Origin: Yponomeuta sedellus
Taxonomy: Eukaryota > Arthropoda > Insecta > Lepidoptera > Yponomeutidae
DNA: 64,000 bases
Direction of reading: 5' to 3'
Assembly (NCBI GenBank): GCA_934045075.1
Contig: OW203722.1
Location: 20,250,986-20,314,985 of the forward strand
Position 1 is the first letter of the stretch, and the number at the start of each line of letters is the position of its first letter. Made by a program: the position numbers and the translations under genes. Positions 1 through 11,877 of the stretch are shown one piece after another. A model generated the notes under the pieces. The model was given only the letters and a program-made list of their open reading frames with translations. It did not search any database and was not told where the DNA came from.

Positions 1-874
1 TTAACTGTAACTTTTACTAAGATACCAGTTACTTTTGGACCGATATCCCACTGTGATATCCCAGTTGCTATTTTCCGCGAAAATAACAATTATTATTAGT
101 TTATAAAACGACCTGGGTGCCAATTCTCGCCCACGCGAATTGAAGGCGTAGACGCAAAATATTCGAAGGCTTAGACATATAACGCATAAAAATAAGATAA
201 GAAAACTCGACATAGTCATTAGACATTTATTTTCTTATTCGAATTCAATGAAGCATTCCGAAGAAAACTGATTTTGGCACAAAAAAATATACTTATCGAA
301 TTGCAATTTACATACCTTGAGACATTGTCTATAAATATTTCCATATAGATTAGGTAATATCTTTATGAAACATCCTTTCATTCTTCACTTATATTCAGGC
401 CTTTCTTCTCTTTCATACATATCCACACCGACAAGGACAAGGAAAATCTGGTAGATTTTAGAGACTTTAGTAATTTTTATATGGAAATTAGTGGTAACCC
501 TGATAATGTCACTATCTAAGTCATAGAAAAGAAAGAATGTAAACAAAACAAAAACCAAAACATTCGATTCACAATTTCATTGATTTCATTTCGATGGTTG
601 AAGTTGAATTGAAGTATCTTATAACCTCAAGAGTCCAGTAGGTAGTAAATAAATTACTACAGTGCTTAAAGATGTGTTCTGTTCTGTGCGACAATGAGTC
701 TAGAAGAAGAATTGAAATGAATTTTAAATCACTGAGATATTACGTTACTCGTGTGTGTGGCTTTTGATTACAGTTTGATTTATTTTTGTAGCCTTTATTC
801 ATATTAATTGTGTTTTTGTGTTTGCAAAAGTTTTTTTTCGATTCTTATCATTTTCTCCGGACTCCGGAGTAGAG
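1..874. other. upstream flank of the AASDH-like gene
   Basis: AT-rich sequence with no ORF that resembles a protein. It must hold the promoter and 5' UTR of the gene starting at 875, but I see no convincing TATA box or initiator. An open frame runs into the gene from about 818, but it has no ATG before 875. Confidence 0.4.
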
Positions 875-3800
875 ATGCGCGCCAAACGAGGCTACTATGA
901 CCTATTCCTCGGTACTTGTGCCAAGAGCCCTTCCAACATCGCCGTAGTTCAATACATTGAAGGAGATTACATTGGGTATACTTACTCCGAGCTTTATGGT
1001 GTCTGCGAGTATATATCCCAGAACCTGCAACAGCTTGATTGTGACAAGGGCATTGTGGGTATCCTATCCTTGAGGAACTGCATTATTCCCTGTGCTATTG
1101 CTGCGTAAGTACATATAATGCCGTGACTGAAACTTCACTAAAAATATGGGCAGTCGAGATGACTTACTTATGGACGCTTAAAAAGAGTATGAAGAATTAT
1201 TGGCCATTTTTTTCATAAGGATCTAGACCTTGCTTATATTCAATGTGTAACATTCAGTAAGTCACATTTTCTATCCTACAATACCTACATGGTATTGTAG
1301 GGTAGAAAATGTGACAGTGAACAGTTTTTCATTTTGAATGTTATTCTCGATCCAATTACTTGTATATTATAGAGGCTGAGGCCAGATGAGGCTGAGGTCT
1401 TGTTCTGATCTTGAAAACTAGGTTTATGATGCCAATGATAAAGCCTGCATCACCAGCTTGCATTTTGATGAAACCTATAAGATTAAGCTTGGAAACCTTA
1501 ATCAAGCTTATTTAAGCTTGAAACCTTTCAAGATACCTATTATTTTTGTAAACTAAATTTCATGTATCTTGCATCTTTTTCCAGGGCTCACAAATGCAGC
1601 ACGACATTTATGTTCTTAGACCCAACTCGGGATGCAGAGGCTGCCATAAACAACATAAAGATAAAAATTGTCATTGCAATTGGGGATGAAAGCACTGCAT
1701 ACTGTAAGGAGCTATGCCACAAAAACCCAGAGAGAACTATCTGCCTTTTCAATTTAACAATCAGCTTCTATCATTTCACTTATCCCAGTAGCACCAAGCC
1801 TTACTATTTTGGTGAACATTCATTTATTACAACCACATCAGGCAGCACAGGGGAACCAAAACACATACATGTACCAATTCACTGCATTCAGCCTAATGTT
1901 GATGACCTAACAAAGATGTTTGAAATAAAATCCAGTGATGTGATCTACTTTTCAACACCATTAACATTTGACCCTTCAATGATAGAGATTTTACTAGCAT
2001 GCATGAATGGTGCCACCCTGCTCATTGCACCAGAGAAACTTGACATTCTATTCCCCGCCAACCCAAGGTACTCGGTGACATTCTGGCAAACAACGCCGTC
2101 TAAGTTCTTTCAACTGAACCAAGATATCCGTAGAGCCCTTGGTCCTCACAGCACACTGAAAATATTGGCGCTTGGAGGAGAGCCTCTCTGTGGGGTTAGA
2201 AGGCTAAAAGAATTAAAAGACAAGAATAATGCAACAAAAATTTTCGTACTATACGGCGTCACAGAAATGTCGTGCTGGGCGTGTGCCACTGAACTAGATT
2301 TGGACAAGTTGGACGGAGATGGAGAGATTCCACTTGGACCGTGTTTGTCTGAGACAGAGCTTATTGTGCAACCGCACAATGGAGAAGGGAATGTTGGAAG
2401 TATATTTTTGAGTAAGTGAAATCTCATACTCGCATACGATTTCGTAGACACATTTTATTGAGAAAAATTGTTTTATTTTCTTATCTCTACATTTCAGAGA
2501 GTAAAACCCGAAGATGCGTCGTTCTCAATCAGACCAAACTTCCAGATAAGAGGGATACTTCCTTCAAGATGATCGACACAGGCGACTTGGCGGAAGTAAA
2601 AAATGGCACAGTCTACTACAGAGGCCGAAAGGACGATGTCATCAAGAGATTCGGGCACAAAGTCAGTATGCCAATCATAGAGTCCACCGTCATGATGTGC
2701 CCAAGAATCCGGGCTTGTGCTTGCATTTGGCTACCAAAGCCCATGCTCCTGGTTGTGTACTATTCCTCCGAATCATTCAAATGCCATGATCTGACGAACT
2801 TTCTCAAGTGTAAGATGGACAATAGGCACTGGCCTGACAAGATCGTAAGGGTAGATAATCTACCAATGAACGCGCACGGAAAAGTATCGAAGAAAATGCT
2901 GGCAGACCTTTATGACAGCGAACTAAACCAAACTTTCTCCGCAAACAGTTTCAAAGAAACGTTCATGGCGGAACTGAAGGCTACACTCGATAACGATATT
3001 TCCTATGAAGATGTTAAAGACAAAGATTTCTTTTCTATCGGCGGCACCTCTTTTACAGCCATCACCATGTGCAATAGGATATCACAGAACTGCCCCGCTT
3101 TCGGAAAACTTCTGCTTCCAAACTTGGTGTCGCGACGTCAGACGATTGAGAAGATCGTAAAGCACGCCCACAAGAGACTATGTAACAATGAACATAAACT
3201 GAGCAAAAAGAAGAAGACTAGACGAGGATCTACCAGCGAGAACGCGGTTTCGCTAGCAGAAGAATCTGTGTTCAAAAGGAACACAAATACTCCGAGTGAT
3301 GCAGCAGAGTTTGTAGTCCTCTGGACTTATGACACGGGAAAGTGTGTCGACGCTTCACCGACATTATTTGAGACCGAATTGTAAGTTCAACGGAATGTTG
3401 CAGAAAGGTCCAGTCGAACTTAATGGGGTGGTTTTACTCATAATACAACCAACTTTTATTACTGAATAAACACTGAAATCGTAAAAAACATATCAGCTGT
3501 TTAAACATTGGCTTGACATACCTATCAATATTATTTGTATTATGAAACTGATGATTTTTTTCGCGATTTCAGAGCTTGCGTTTTTATAGTTAAAGTATTT
3601 TGTGTTATTTCAAGAGTAGGATAAACCTTTAAAATGCGGGGCCTTTCTGCGACACAAATAGAGAAATGTCATAGGCTTCATGCGTGTCAGTCCATTATAA
3701 CGTGCATCATCTATCTGTTCATTGTCGCGTCAACCGCTGTAATGTGATGTGACTGATTTAGCAATGTTACAAATTTTACTCAACACCTGTTTTACAAACT

Positions 3801-6800
3801 TTTCCAGGCGAACGTACGTGACTGTCGGTAGCCACTCGGGGAAAATAATATCATTCGACGCGCTGACCGGTGCCTCGCACGGGGTTCTAACCATCCCGTC
3901 CCGCGTTGAAGCTTCAATTTACTGCTTTAGCCACAACGCCTCGTGGCCGCGCGGGGTAGTTGGCGCGTACGACGGAACCATAGTCTGCTTCAACCTCGAA
4001 CATTGCAGGGAAGTGTGGAGGATCAACATCAACTCCATGATAAAGAGCAAAGCGACGAGTTGCGGTGATTACCTGTATGTGGCGTCTTATGATGGGATGG
4101 TGCGGTGTATTAATATTTCTGTAAGTCTGTAATAATAACTGGAACACTACACAATCAACTGGTCCCAAACTAAAATAGCCTTTACAAACTTTGAAATACA
4201 CCCTGAGGTCGTTAGTGCCAACTCAAAGTGAGGCGGCCTCTAGTGGGAATCGGAACATACTACATTGTTTTGGTAATCACACGCACAACTACACTGTTTT
4301 GGTAATCAACCGTACAAGTTTTGTTCGCAATACGGTATAAATGTACACGTATCTTATCGTGAAATCAAAATATTACAATGTAAAGAATTAAGATTCTGTT
4401 GAATGTCTTTGGGGTTCTCCTCCGCTCTCGCAAGGGACAGGGCCACGGGAACGCTTGCACACATTTCCGCGACCCCGGCACTCCTTCAGGGGGGGCATTA
4501 CCTGCCCCTACTCCGCTGAAGGCACTCCGGAATACATGGAGCGCCTTCCTGCACAGGATCTCTGAATGGAGCGGCGGGTCCCCCGACCCACCGCCCGAAG
4601 GCCCCTGTTACGGCGGCAGACGGTTGGCATACGCCCGCCGTCTGCGGCCGGTTCTCCGACGACGAAGAGGGAGCGAGAGGGGATCATCCTCCCGCGCCTT
4701 CTCCGCCGCCTCTTTCTCCTGAATTACGGCTTCTCTGAAGGCGCAAAAGGTCCGCCCCAATAGCCACGGAAATTTCGGTACGCGGCTCTGCCTACGCAAG
4801 GCACACGGCGCGCGTGTGCTGCGCCGTGTCCCTGTCGCATCGCAGTGGTGGCACGCCGTCGACGGCTCACGACCACTATCCGACACAGGTATACACTGAT
4901 GCTGCCGTGCCCAGTGAGGACCTGCGCCAGGCGATAGGTCAGGCGCCGTGCTTGCGTTAGGCCCAGTCCCGAAGGACGGGTCCAACGGCGGCCACCACCC
5001 GAGGCCGGCGGTTGGTTGCGCCAGCCTCTCCCACCACTCTCGGAAGAGATCGTCGCGGGCTCCCTCTCTCCACCGGGCGATCTCCTCCAGAAGAGGCATC
5101 CCGCCGCTGGCGCGAACCTCCGCGCCGCGCCAGTAGACCGTCGCTAGTACCTTGGCTTCGAGATCCCACGGCGGGCTACCGACCAACCAGCACCTTCGCC
5201 GCCTCGTAGACGGTGCGGTACGCTCGAGCCACCCTGGTCGCCATAACCCGCTGCGGGCGCCGCAGCAGGGTCAGGTTCGGGGCAGTGCCCAGGGCGTCTA
5301 CCCATACCCGTCTGAGGGCACCACACCCGCGTACAAGCGGCGAAAGCTCCCCCTGGGTCCCCCAATATTGGGGAGCAAATCGGCGACCGCTCCGGCCGAG
5401 GCCACCAGTCTGGCGGCCAAGCGCCGGAAGTGCTCCGTGAACCTTTATCGGCCGTCGAGTACGGTGCCCAGGTACCGCATGTGCGGCTCGACGGCGATGG
5501 AGGTTCCAACTACCACAATCCTCATTCCTGGAGGCGGCGCGTTCCGAGGCCCTTGAAAGACCAGGGCCTCGGACTTGTTAAGGGCCACCTCCAGGCCTAG
5601 GCTCCGGACGACCTAGGCCACGCCGGCCGTGCCGAGGAGGACCTCCCTGTGGGTGCCACCCCGGGCCGTCACGAGGGTCTCTTCGGCGTAACATGTCACG
5701 CCGACCCCCCGCAACTTGGCCCGCGCAGCACCCAGTCGTAGCCGATGTTCCACAGGAGCGGTCCGAGGACCGACGTCTGCGGGACACCGCACGACAGTTC
5801 CAAGGCGGACCACTGGTCGCGGGTCGGATATACAATGACCCGGTCAACGAAGTAGTCCACCATAACCATCCTCAAGTACCCGGGCACGCCGTGGTACCTC
5901 AGGGCCTCTCTGATGGTCACCCAGGGCAGGGTGTTGAAGGCGTTCGCGATATCCGTGCTGGAAGCCTACTTCATCTTAAACAGTGTCCCAGGCACTGCAG
6001 CGTCGGTGTGGTCCCTTCACCCTACTATTGTGAGTGAAGGGGCCATTGGACACATGTATTACTGGAGAAATGTATTATTACTGATAAAATGGTTTGATTT
6101 TGTGGCGGTCAGTTATTTAACACACCGTTACAATGTTAGGTACATGTGAAGTTCATTTGTCTCTCATCGTTTTCCAGACCGGCAAGATCCGGGAAACTAT
6201 AAAACTGGCAGAGCAAGCGATATCAGCAGATCTAGTCTTAGCTAAGAACCAATATATCCTACTCGGAACACTGTCGGGCGTGTGTGCCAGCATACAGACG
6301 GACACGAATACTGTGGTGTGGCGCGGGACGCTTGGCAGCCCGGTCTTCGCTAGTCCTGTGCTCTATGACGAAGACAAATATGTGGTGTTCGCTGAGGTCA
6401 GTGGCGAGATCCATTGCAGAACTGTGGAAAAGGGAATCAAGGTATATACGCGCCTGTCGGAATTTATTAGCAATGTATATTTTTTTCTCTTCCATAATTT
6501 GTGTAATTGTCGCTTGAGACGAAAAGAACGCCAATCAAATTGATCTTCAGATATCTGTGTACTTACGATATCGCTTATCCGGAATATCGATGTGTAACTC
6601 CGTCGTTGTTATTACGGATGAGCAATGTGTTGGAACTCTTAATTGAATCATTTTAACCTACGTTTTTTCCCAGATTTGGAGATACCAAGGAGCCAAAGGC
6701 AACATTTTCTCTTCTATACTCGTGAAGGAACTCAAAAAGAGAGTCTGGCAGATGGTGTTTGGGTGCCATAATAACTGCGTTTACAGCATTCAGATAAAGC

Positions 6801-7054
6801 ACTTCCAACCTTACTTACATTGGACCGTAGCTCTGCCATCCCCAGTTTACTCTACGCCTTGTGCTTTCAAAGATGGCCTGATTATAGCCGCAGCTAATAA
6901 TGGATGCTTATGTGTAATCGACTCTGCAAATGGAGCCGTAGTATCCGAATTCAACCTTCCTAATGAGACATTTTCAACACCTGCTGTGCACGGAGACCAC
7001 ATCTTTATTGGATGTAGGAATGACAATTTCTATGCCTTAAAATTCACGCCTTGA
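875..7054 (+). CDS. AASDH: AASDH-like NRPS-type adenylating enzyme (acyl-CoA synthetase family member 4 homologue)
   Basis: Six exons fit GT-AG rules and keep frame: 875-1104, 1585-2411, 2498-3380, 3808-4120, 6178-6441, 6674-7054 (965 codons plus stop). The start is the first ATG in the open frame. Domains in order: an adenylate-forming domain (residues ~1-490) with the P-loop TSGSTGEPK near 161, YGVTE near 300, MIDTGD near 377, GRKDDVIKRFG near 395 and the catalytic-lysine loop NAHGKVSKK near 480; a carrier domain with FFSIGGTSFTA, whose Ser at ~537 should carry phosphopantetheine; and, from ~650, a beta-propeller of PQQ-like repeats (GSHSGKIISFDALTGA, GAYDGTIVCFN, AAANNGCLCVIDSANG). This order is diagnostic of AASDH/U26, known in mammals as a beta-alanine-activating enzyme; the natural substrate here is unknown. 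It is not ebony, which lacks the propeller. Human AASDH is somewhat longer. Intron 4 is swollen to 2 kb by a LINE fragment. The exons show no stop or frameshift, so it looks functional. Confidence 0.9.
1261..1314. repeat. 25-bp hairpin in AASDH intron 1
   Basis: Two 25-bp arms with one mismatch flank a 5-base loop (TACAT). The arms begin GTCACATTTTCTA and end TAGAAAATGTGAC. It is probably a small foldback element; I see no coding. Confidence 0.85.
3381..3807 (+). other. AASDH intron 3
   Basis: This 427-bp intron lies between donor GTAAGT and acceptor TTTTCCAG. It is AT-rich and I see no repeat or ORF in it. Confidence 0.8.
4560..5965 (-). mobile_element. R1-clade-like non-LTR retrotransposon fragment, decayed
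   Basis: This GC-rich block (against an AT-rich gene) sits in AASDH intron 4 in the opposite orientation. Read on the minus strand, several frames together give a LINE reverse transcriptase: REALRYHGVPGYL, then VPQTSVLGPLLWN (usual block VPQGSVLGP), then CYAEETLVTA, where the catalytic YADD has become YAEE. Downstream come LNKSEALVF and PHMRYLGTVLDGR, followed by the C-terminal part (WERLAQPTAG, AYANRLPP). Frames change repeatedly near 5580-5850 and 5140-5510, so the copy is dead. Endonuclease and ORF1 are absent. Assignment to the R1 group rests on these motifs and the GC-rich style; another I/R1-type clade is possible. I found no target duplication. Confidence 0.8.
5979..6080 (+). repeat. 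3' tail fragment of the window's tRNA-derived SINE
   Basis: GTCCCAGGCACTGCAGCGTC and the following GTGAGTGAAG match the 3' halves of the SINEs at 26717-27042 and 62266-62670. It abuts the R1-like LINE in the opposite orientation, so intron 4 took at least two insertions. Confidence 0.75.
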
Positions 7055-7074
7055 AAGCTAGCATAACATAAACT

Positions 7075-7195
7075 TACACGCCTAGATCTCAGAGGGGTAG
7101 GCAGAGACCAGGGACTGCCACTTGCCACAATCCTGACAGATCTGTTCATTCAATAGTCGTTGCATGCACACACGCCAGTATAGGGTACTTTTTAG
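7075..7195. repeat. dispersed repeat shared with 35765-35895
   Basis: Both copies share GGGACTGCCACTTGCCAC-type wording, then a TCCTGACAGAT block and a TTGCATGCAC-type block. This copy lies in the AASDH 3' UTR, between the stop codon and the poly(A) signal. I do not recognise the family. Confidence 0.7.
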
Positions 7196-7275
7196 GCAAT
7201 TGTTTACTCAATATTAAATTATTTTATGTATGTAGTAGTAAGTTATTAAATGGTTTATATTGAAGAGTTTATAGG

Positions 7276-7281
7276 AATAAA
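7276..7281 (+). terminator. poly(A) signal of the AASDH-like gene
   Basis: AATAAA lies 222 bp after the AASDH stop and is the best placed signal. A minus-strand AATAAA (7312-7317) sits 31 bp further on, so the two convergent transcripts may end almost on top of each other. Confidence 0.5.
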
Positions 7282-7590
7282 ACTTCACTAGTCTCCATAT
7301 TATAATGTAGTTTTATTCATGATCTTACACAGTAAATACATACATATAATGAGCATTAAGAGCCACTTGTAGTACAAAATATGATATGGTTTAGCTGTTG
7401 ACAAACAATACCAAAAAACGGAATGCAGGCTTCAATGCAGACTTAAATGGTAAACAGCTACCACATGCCAAACTTGTGCATATCACTATTTGTATGCTTA
7501 CATATTATTATAAAAGCAATCTAAATTCCATAAAAATTCCTTTAAATAAATTCTCAACTTTTGTTACTGTAAAAACGAAAAGATCACATA

Positions 7591-7596
7591 TTTATT
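7591..7596 (-). terminator. candidate poly(A) signal of Rab GDI
   Basis: TTTATT on the plus strand reads AATAAA on the minus strand, about 310 bp after the GDI stop. A second candidate is at 7312-7317. I cannot tell from the sequence which one is used. Confidence 0.4.
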
Positions 7597-7904
7597 AGCT
7601 CTTACCACATAAAAAATAGCTTTTAGAAATTGTCTGGAACAATTTGCATTTCCGATTATCAAATTGAAATTTGAGCAGATAGTACTATCAACATTGTTAC
7701 TTTTACACCTTTTGACAATTTCTAAAAAGTTTAACTTGGAATATGCACAAATACAATATATTCTAATGCCATTAATACATCTATGCTCATAAAAATCTTT
7801 ACCCAAATAAACCCTAATGAACATTTTCCTTTTATCATACATAATGCTAGAACAGTATGAACAAATATAGAAATAACAAGCAATTTACATAAAGTAGGTT
7901 AGGT

Positions 7905-9248
7905 TTAATCTTCATTTAATTCTTCTTCTTCGCCAAGCTCAACTTTTACTTTGGAGAAGTCAAAGTCTTCATCTGTGCCCCTCTTGTAGATTTTCAGCAC
8001 ATCTAAGCAAGTGGTCTCAAAATGCGTAGTGGCATCATAGGACTCTGAAATGAAGATTTGGCTCTGACTGCCATCATCAATGGGCTCATAGTAGTCCGAA
8101 ACACTTACAAACTTCTGACGAATAATCCCCAGGAGGTCAAGACCAGGCTTAATCTCAGATTCAGGGTCATTGGTCTCAACAGTGGTAGAGACCATGGCTA
8201 TAAACCAGCCCTTTGCTGCCACCTGGTGGGTGTATGACACCAAGGACACATATATGTCGGAGTGCCTTCCAACTTGCTTCTGCGGAATGATAATCTGGGT
8301 AGATAAAGCATCTTTGGTGTTTGCAATTGGGTGATCTAGGAGGCAAATGCAGCGGATGACCTGGCCCTTCTTGCGGACCCTGTCGGGGACATAGCTGGGG
8401 TCACAGTACACCTGCTTACATTTCGCAATCTCAGTTCCAGAGCGCACACCAACAACCTTCCCACCTTCTCCCAGGACAATTTCGTCAATAGGTTTATCTA
8501 GCATGTAAGTTCCACCATAGATAGCAGAGAGACGAGCAAAGCCCTGAGGCAGCTCTCCCAGGCCATACATGGGGTAGAGGTATGGAGACTTGCCATACCG
8601 TGCCAAGGAATCGGAGTACAGTTTGATGCGCTGAATGGTCTGGATAGCAGGCTGCTGCAAATAATTATCATTGAGGTAGAGGGCTAGAGCATGCCCAGTA
8701 AAATCCTGGGTGTTCTTATCAAGACCAAACTTGTCGTACAGCGACTGCATATTCGCGGTGTTAGGGTCAAAGTCCTTCCACGTCTTAGAATCCTCCTGCT
8801 GGAAGTCCTGAACGTAGATCAGGAAGTTGCGGAAACGCCTCTTTTCGAACATCCCCATTAGGTCCGAGGCTAAGGCCTCCTTTTGATCGACGGGGACCTT
8901 GGAGATCTTGCCGCCCTTGTAGACGTAACTACCTTCACATGACTTGAACTCCAAGTATCGGGTGACGCCCGTATGGATAAGCAGCTTGACAAGCAGCCCG
9001 TTGGCCATCAGGAACTTAGGGATCAAGTCAACATTCCAGTCGCGGCCGCGGCCGTACGTCTCGTCCGGCGCCGGTGCGTTGAACTTGGCGAACAACTCTT
9101 CTAACGGGGTAATTGACGCAGACTCGCCGCCGTAATATTTGTTTCGATCAATGTGCAATACCTTCTTTCCGGAGACGGACAGCATCCCGCTCAAAATGCA
9201 TTCTTTAAGTCCGGTGCCCAGGACGATCGCATCGTATTCTTCATCCAT
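7905..9248 (-). CDS. Gdi: Rab GDP-dissociation inhibitor
   Basis: This is one uninterrupted ORF of 447 residues, the usual family length. GDI pulls GDP-bound, prenylated Rab GTPases off membranes and returns them through the cytosol, so it is a core factor in vesicle traffic. Visible landmarks: [19 protein letters not shown] (dinucleotide-fold start), [43 protein letters not shown], the [10 protein letters not shown] block, and an acidic C-terminus ending GEEEELNED. There is no signal peptide or membrane segment, as expected for a cytosolic protein. The start is the first ATG, with consensus GDI sequence from residue 1. It runs tail-to-tail with the AASDH-like gene. The complete lack of introns is notable in a window whose other genes are spliced. 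I see no poly(A) tract or target duplication that would prove a retrocopy, and the frame is perfect, so it is probably functional. Confidence 0.95.
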   Translation of the reverse strand: MDEEYDAIVLGTGLKECILSGMLSVSGKKVLHIDRNKYYGGESASITPLEELFAKFNAPAPDETYGRGRDWNVDLIPKFLMANGLLVKLLIHTGVTRYLEFKSCEGSYVYKGGKISKVPVDQKEALASDLMGMFEKRRFRNFLIYVQDFQQEDSKTWKDFDPNTANMQSLYDKFGLDKNTQDFTGHALALYLNDNYLQQPAIQTIQRIKLYSDSLARYGKSPYLYPMYGLGELPQGFARLSAIYGGTYMLDKPIDEIVLGEGGKVVGVRSGTEIAKCKQVYCDPSYVPDRVRKKGQVIRCICLLDHPIANTKDALSTQIIIPQKQVGRHSDIYVSLVSYTHQVAAKGWFIAMVSTTVETNDPESEIKPGLDLLGIIRQKFVSVSDYYEPIDDGSQSQIFISESYDATTHFETTCLDVLKIYKRGTDEDFDFSKVKVELGEEEELNED

Positions 9249-10098
9249 GATGAATCAAAATGATGGAAAATTATTTCCTTTCTCGACAAAACCCAACAAC
9301 CGAGATGGTGAAACGTCAAAATGTCGGAACAAATATGTCTGCCGCCGCGCGATGACGTGACGGAACCGATCTTCACGAACAAATTAATATTATTTTGTGA
9401 ATGTGAACCTGAAGTTACCGTAGAAAATCCACATAGTGGTATTTTCCAATCTTTTGTTGAAACAGGAAAATTATTTCAGAAAAGTACCTATTCTTCTTGT
9501 ATTGTATTATGTATGTATATAAACAAAAACAAAATAAAATATGGTTTCTGAAAGTATCTTTTTTTTCTAATGTTGGCCAGCTTGTCAACTGACAATTATA
9601 GTGTTGTGCTAAAAGCTATAAATAAAACATCGCTTTCATTGAATAGCCTTTTGGCTGTAGTACTAACTAGCGATTTCAAGAACTAACTTTGTAAATACTT
9701 TAATAACTTCAAAATAATTTACCAATGTCTTTGTTTTCTAAGTTGCATATTTTCAAAACTTACCTTAACAAGTTGGTCTGTTTGTGAGAATTATAAATAA
9801 TGTTAATTAGTGTTATTGATCCTTATATATTTATTTACATACATACATACATACTTTTAAAATTTAATTTTCATTCAGCTCATAAGATAAAATATTGTTA
9901 TAATTTTCTGTAGCCGCACATACATATTCAAAATGGTCAATTATTATTTCCATCCCCCACGGGACAGGCATCGCCTGGAGTCGGGGTCTATACCTATATG
10001 ATGTAATATTTTATATGGCAATAAGCGTTTTTATCTTATCTTAAACAAGAAGGTAGTAAAATAAGGGTGTTATTTAAATGGTTAGCATAGTATTAGTA
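9249..10098. other. GDI upstream region and AT-rich spacer
   Basis: This must contain the GDI promoter (minus strand). I see no clear core promoter motif. An (ACAT)n microsatellite lies at about 9837-9854. No gene is recognisable. Confidence 0.5.
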
Positions 10099-10570
10099 TT
10101 TTTAATACAGTTGCTCAATAAGTGGCGTATTGCAGGCACGTACTCGCACTCGTGTTTTTTTTACCTTTCCCGCACTCGTGCGTTCTCTTTCCCAACTGTC
10201 AAAATAATGTCTATTAAAAAGAAAACCAACCATGATGTTTTTACTAAAAAAATCGTAGAAGTTTTTATGATTCATGCAAATACGTATATTTCTAAAAAGA
10301 AGCTACTAATTTGTTTCAATGTCAGACTTAATGATTTGATTGAATGACTTAGGTAAGGTTTCATTTCATTTCATCTCATTAAATTTCATTTTCATTTCAT
10401 ATCAATAAAAAAAATCCTACTGAAGACTGGCTGTATGGGCATGGTTCCCTTTGCCTACCAGAATGGGTGAAGAAAAAAAATCTCTGCTTATATTCTTTTA
10501 CGGTTGGCGCCATTTCCCAAATAATTTTTCTTTATTAAATTGCTTATTTGTTTCGCAACTGTATTAAAAA
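10099..10570. mobile_element. 472-bp MITE-like element, copy 1
   Basis: It begins TTTTTAATACAGTTGC and ends GCAACTGTATTAAAAA, a perfect 16-bp terminal inverted repeat. The flanks TAGTA (10094-10098) and TAGTA (10571-10575) look like a 5-bp target duplication. A second copy lies at 18837-19328. There is no coding capacity. I do not know which autonomous transposon mobilises it. Confidence 0.8.
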
Positions 10571-10680
10571 TAGTAGTTCAGGCTACACAGGCCTTCGGCT
10601 GCGCCTCGGCTCGAGCAGACATTTGTCGGAACTCTTTGCAATGTCAGCCTTTCCGCACTTGTAATGAAATATACTATTTT
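10571..10680. repeat. flank duplicated along with the MITE
   Basis: CTTCGGCTGCGCCTCGG, an ACATTTGTC block and CCGCACTTGTAATGAAATA recur beyond copy 2 at about 19390-19480. The MITE therefore sits in a larger repeated unit in both places. Confidence 0.7.
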
Positions 10681-11877
10681 GTGAATAGAAAAAATATACT
10701 GTGATGAATATTACGATTGAAATTTATTAAACTTAGAACCACTGACACACACACACAGAGGCCTGCGTAATTATTGAGGAAAACTAAATTCCAGTTAGCT
10801 TCCTCTATCGAATTTTTACGACATTATCGATATATTAAAATACTTATATATTTTAATTTATAGGCATTCAGAGTAAAAAGCTAAATAAAAAAGACTATTA
10901 TTAAGAGAACTCTAGATTTTTTTATAACTTTATGTCCAAGATCTTTAAATTCATCAATAAGTATATTTTTTTTTAAATTTATGAAGCTATTCTTTAAATT
11001 AAACTTGATGTCGGCGTTAGAAAACATTTTGTATCATCGGGTTTTAGGTAAGTGCAATTTTTAAGTAACTTATTGAAGAAAAAAAAACTATAGCTTTCAT
11101 TTCATTACAGATGTAAACAGATTGATGTAAATAAAATTAATATTTAATAATAATGTTTCCTTTTTCGATTGTGAATATTTTTCAATCAACCATAACATGA
11201 CTTTGAGAGTCCCGTATGTCAAATACAGAGTTGCTATTTTCCAGATATTTACTGTCAAATTCTGACATAGCATTTCAAAGCGCAACTCTCACCTTTGCTG
11301 GTTAAAGCAAAGTCATTTTCCAATATTTTCAAGGTTATTTCCATGAAACTAAACTTAAAAGGTATAAATATAAAACTTTTAAAACACTGCTAAATAATCG
11401 TATTGACTCGATATATGTGCAAAATGTAGTAATTGAAATGGTTTGTCCCATCACTATCTGCCTTGTCAGCGGACTCGGAGGCAGGCCAGCCACCTTCTGT
11501 GAGCCAGTCAAAGCAGTCTTGTTTGATGTTTTCTTTCACGATGTTTTTGAGGAGCAATCTCGCGCATCCTACGTGCATGTTATTTGTATTGGCTCGGTGA
11601 AATGTTATAACTACTATTTAATCGAAAGAAACAACCATGGAGTTATTTAGGTAGTTCAGTGTCGTGCTTTCCCTGCATAAAAAGAAAAAGTATGTGATGT
11701 GTAAAACGGTAAACAGATTCTTGAAAGTCTTCAAACCATATGTTTGATTTTATCTCGGCACACTTTACGCGTTCTTCCATAAGTTTATTGTGAAAAAGCA
11801 CACAGTAAAACGACTGTTCACCTGCAGTTTTTAAATGAAAGGAAAACGAAGACGTACTGTTTCTCAGATGATCAAAA
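10681..11877. other. upstream flank and 5' UTR of the ATP10-like gene
   Basis: AT-rich sequence with a short CA run near 10743. No gene is recognised. Short ORFs on both strands look random. Confidence 0.4.

Noticed and set aside
4948..5556. Plus-strand ORFs in the GC-rich block of AASDH intron 4
   Set aside because: They are shadows of the antisense LINE reverse transcriptase; the real protein motifs are on the minus strand.
875..7054. ebony (beta-alanyl amine synthase)
   Set aside because: ebony has no PQQ-type propeller at its C-terminus; the domain order here is that of AASDH.
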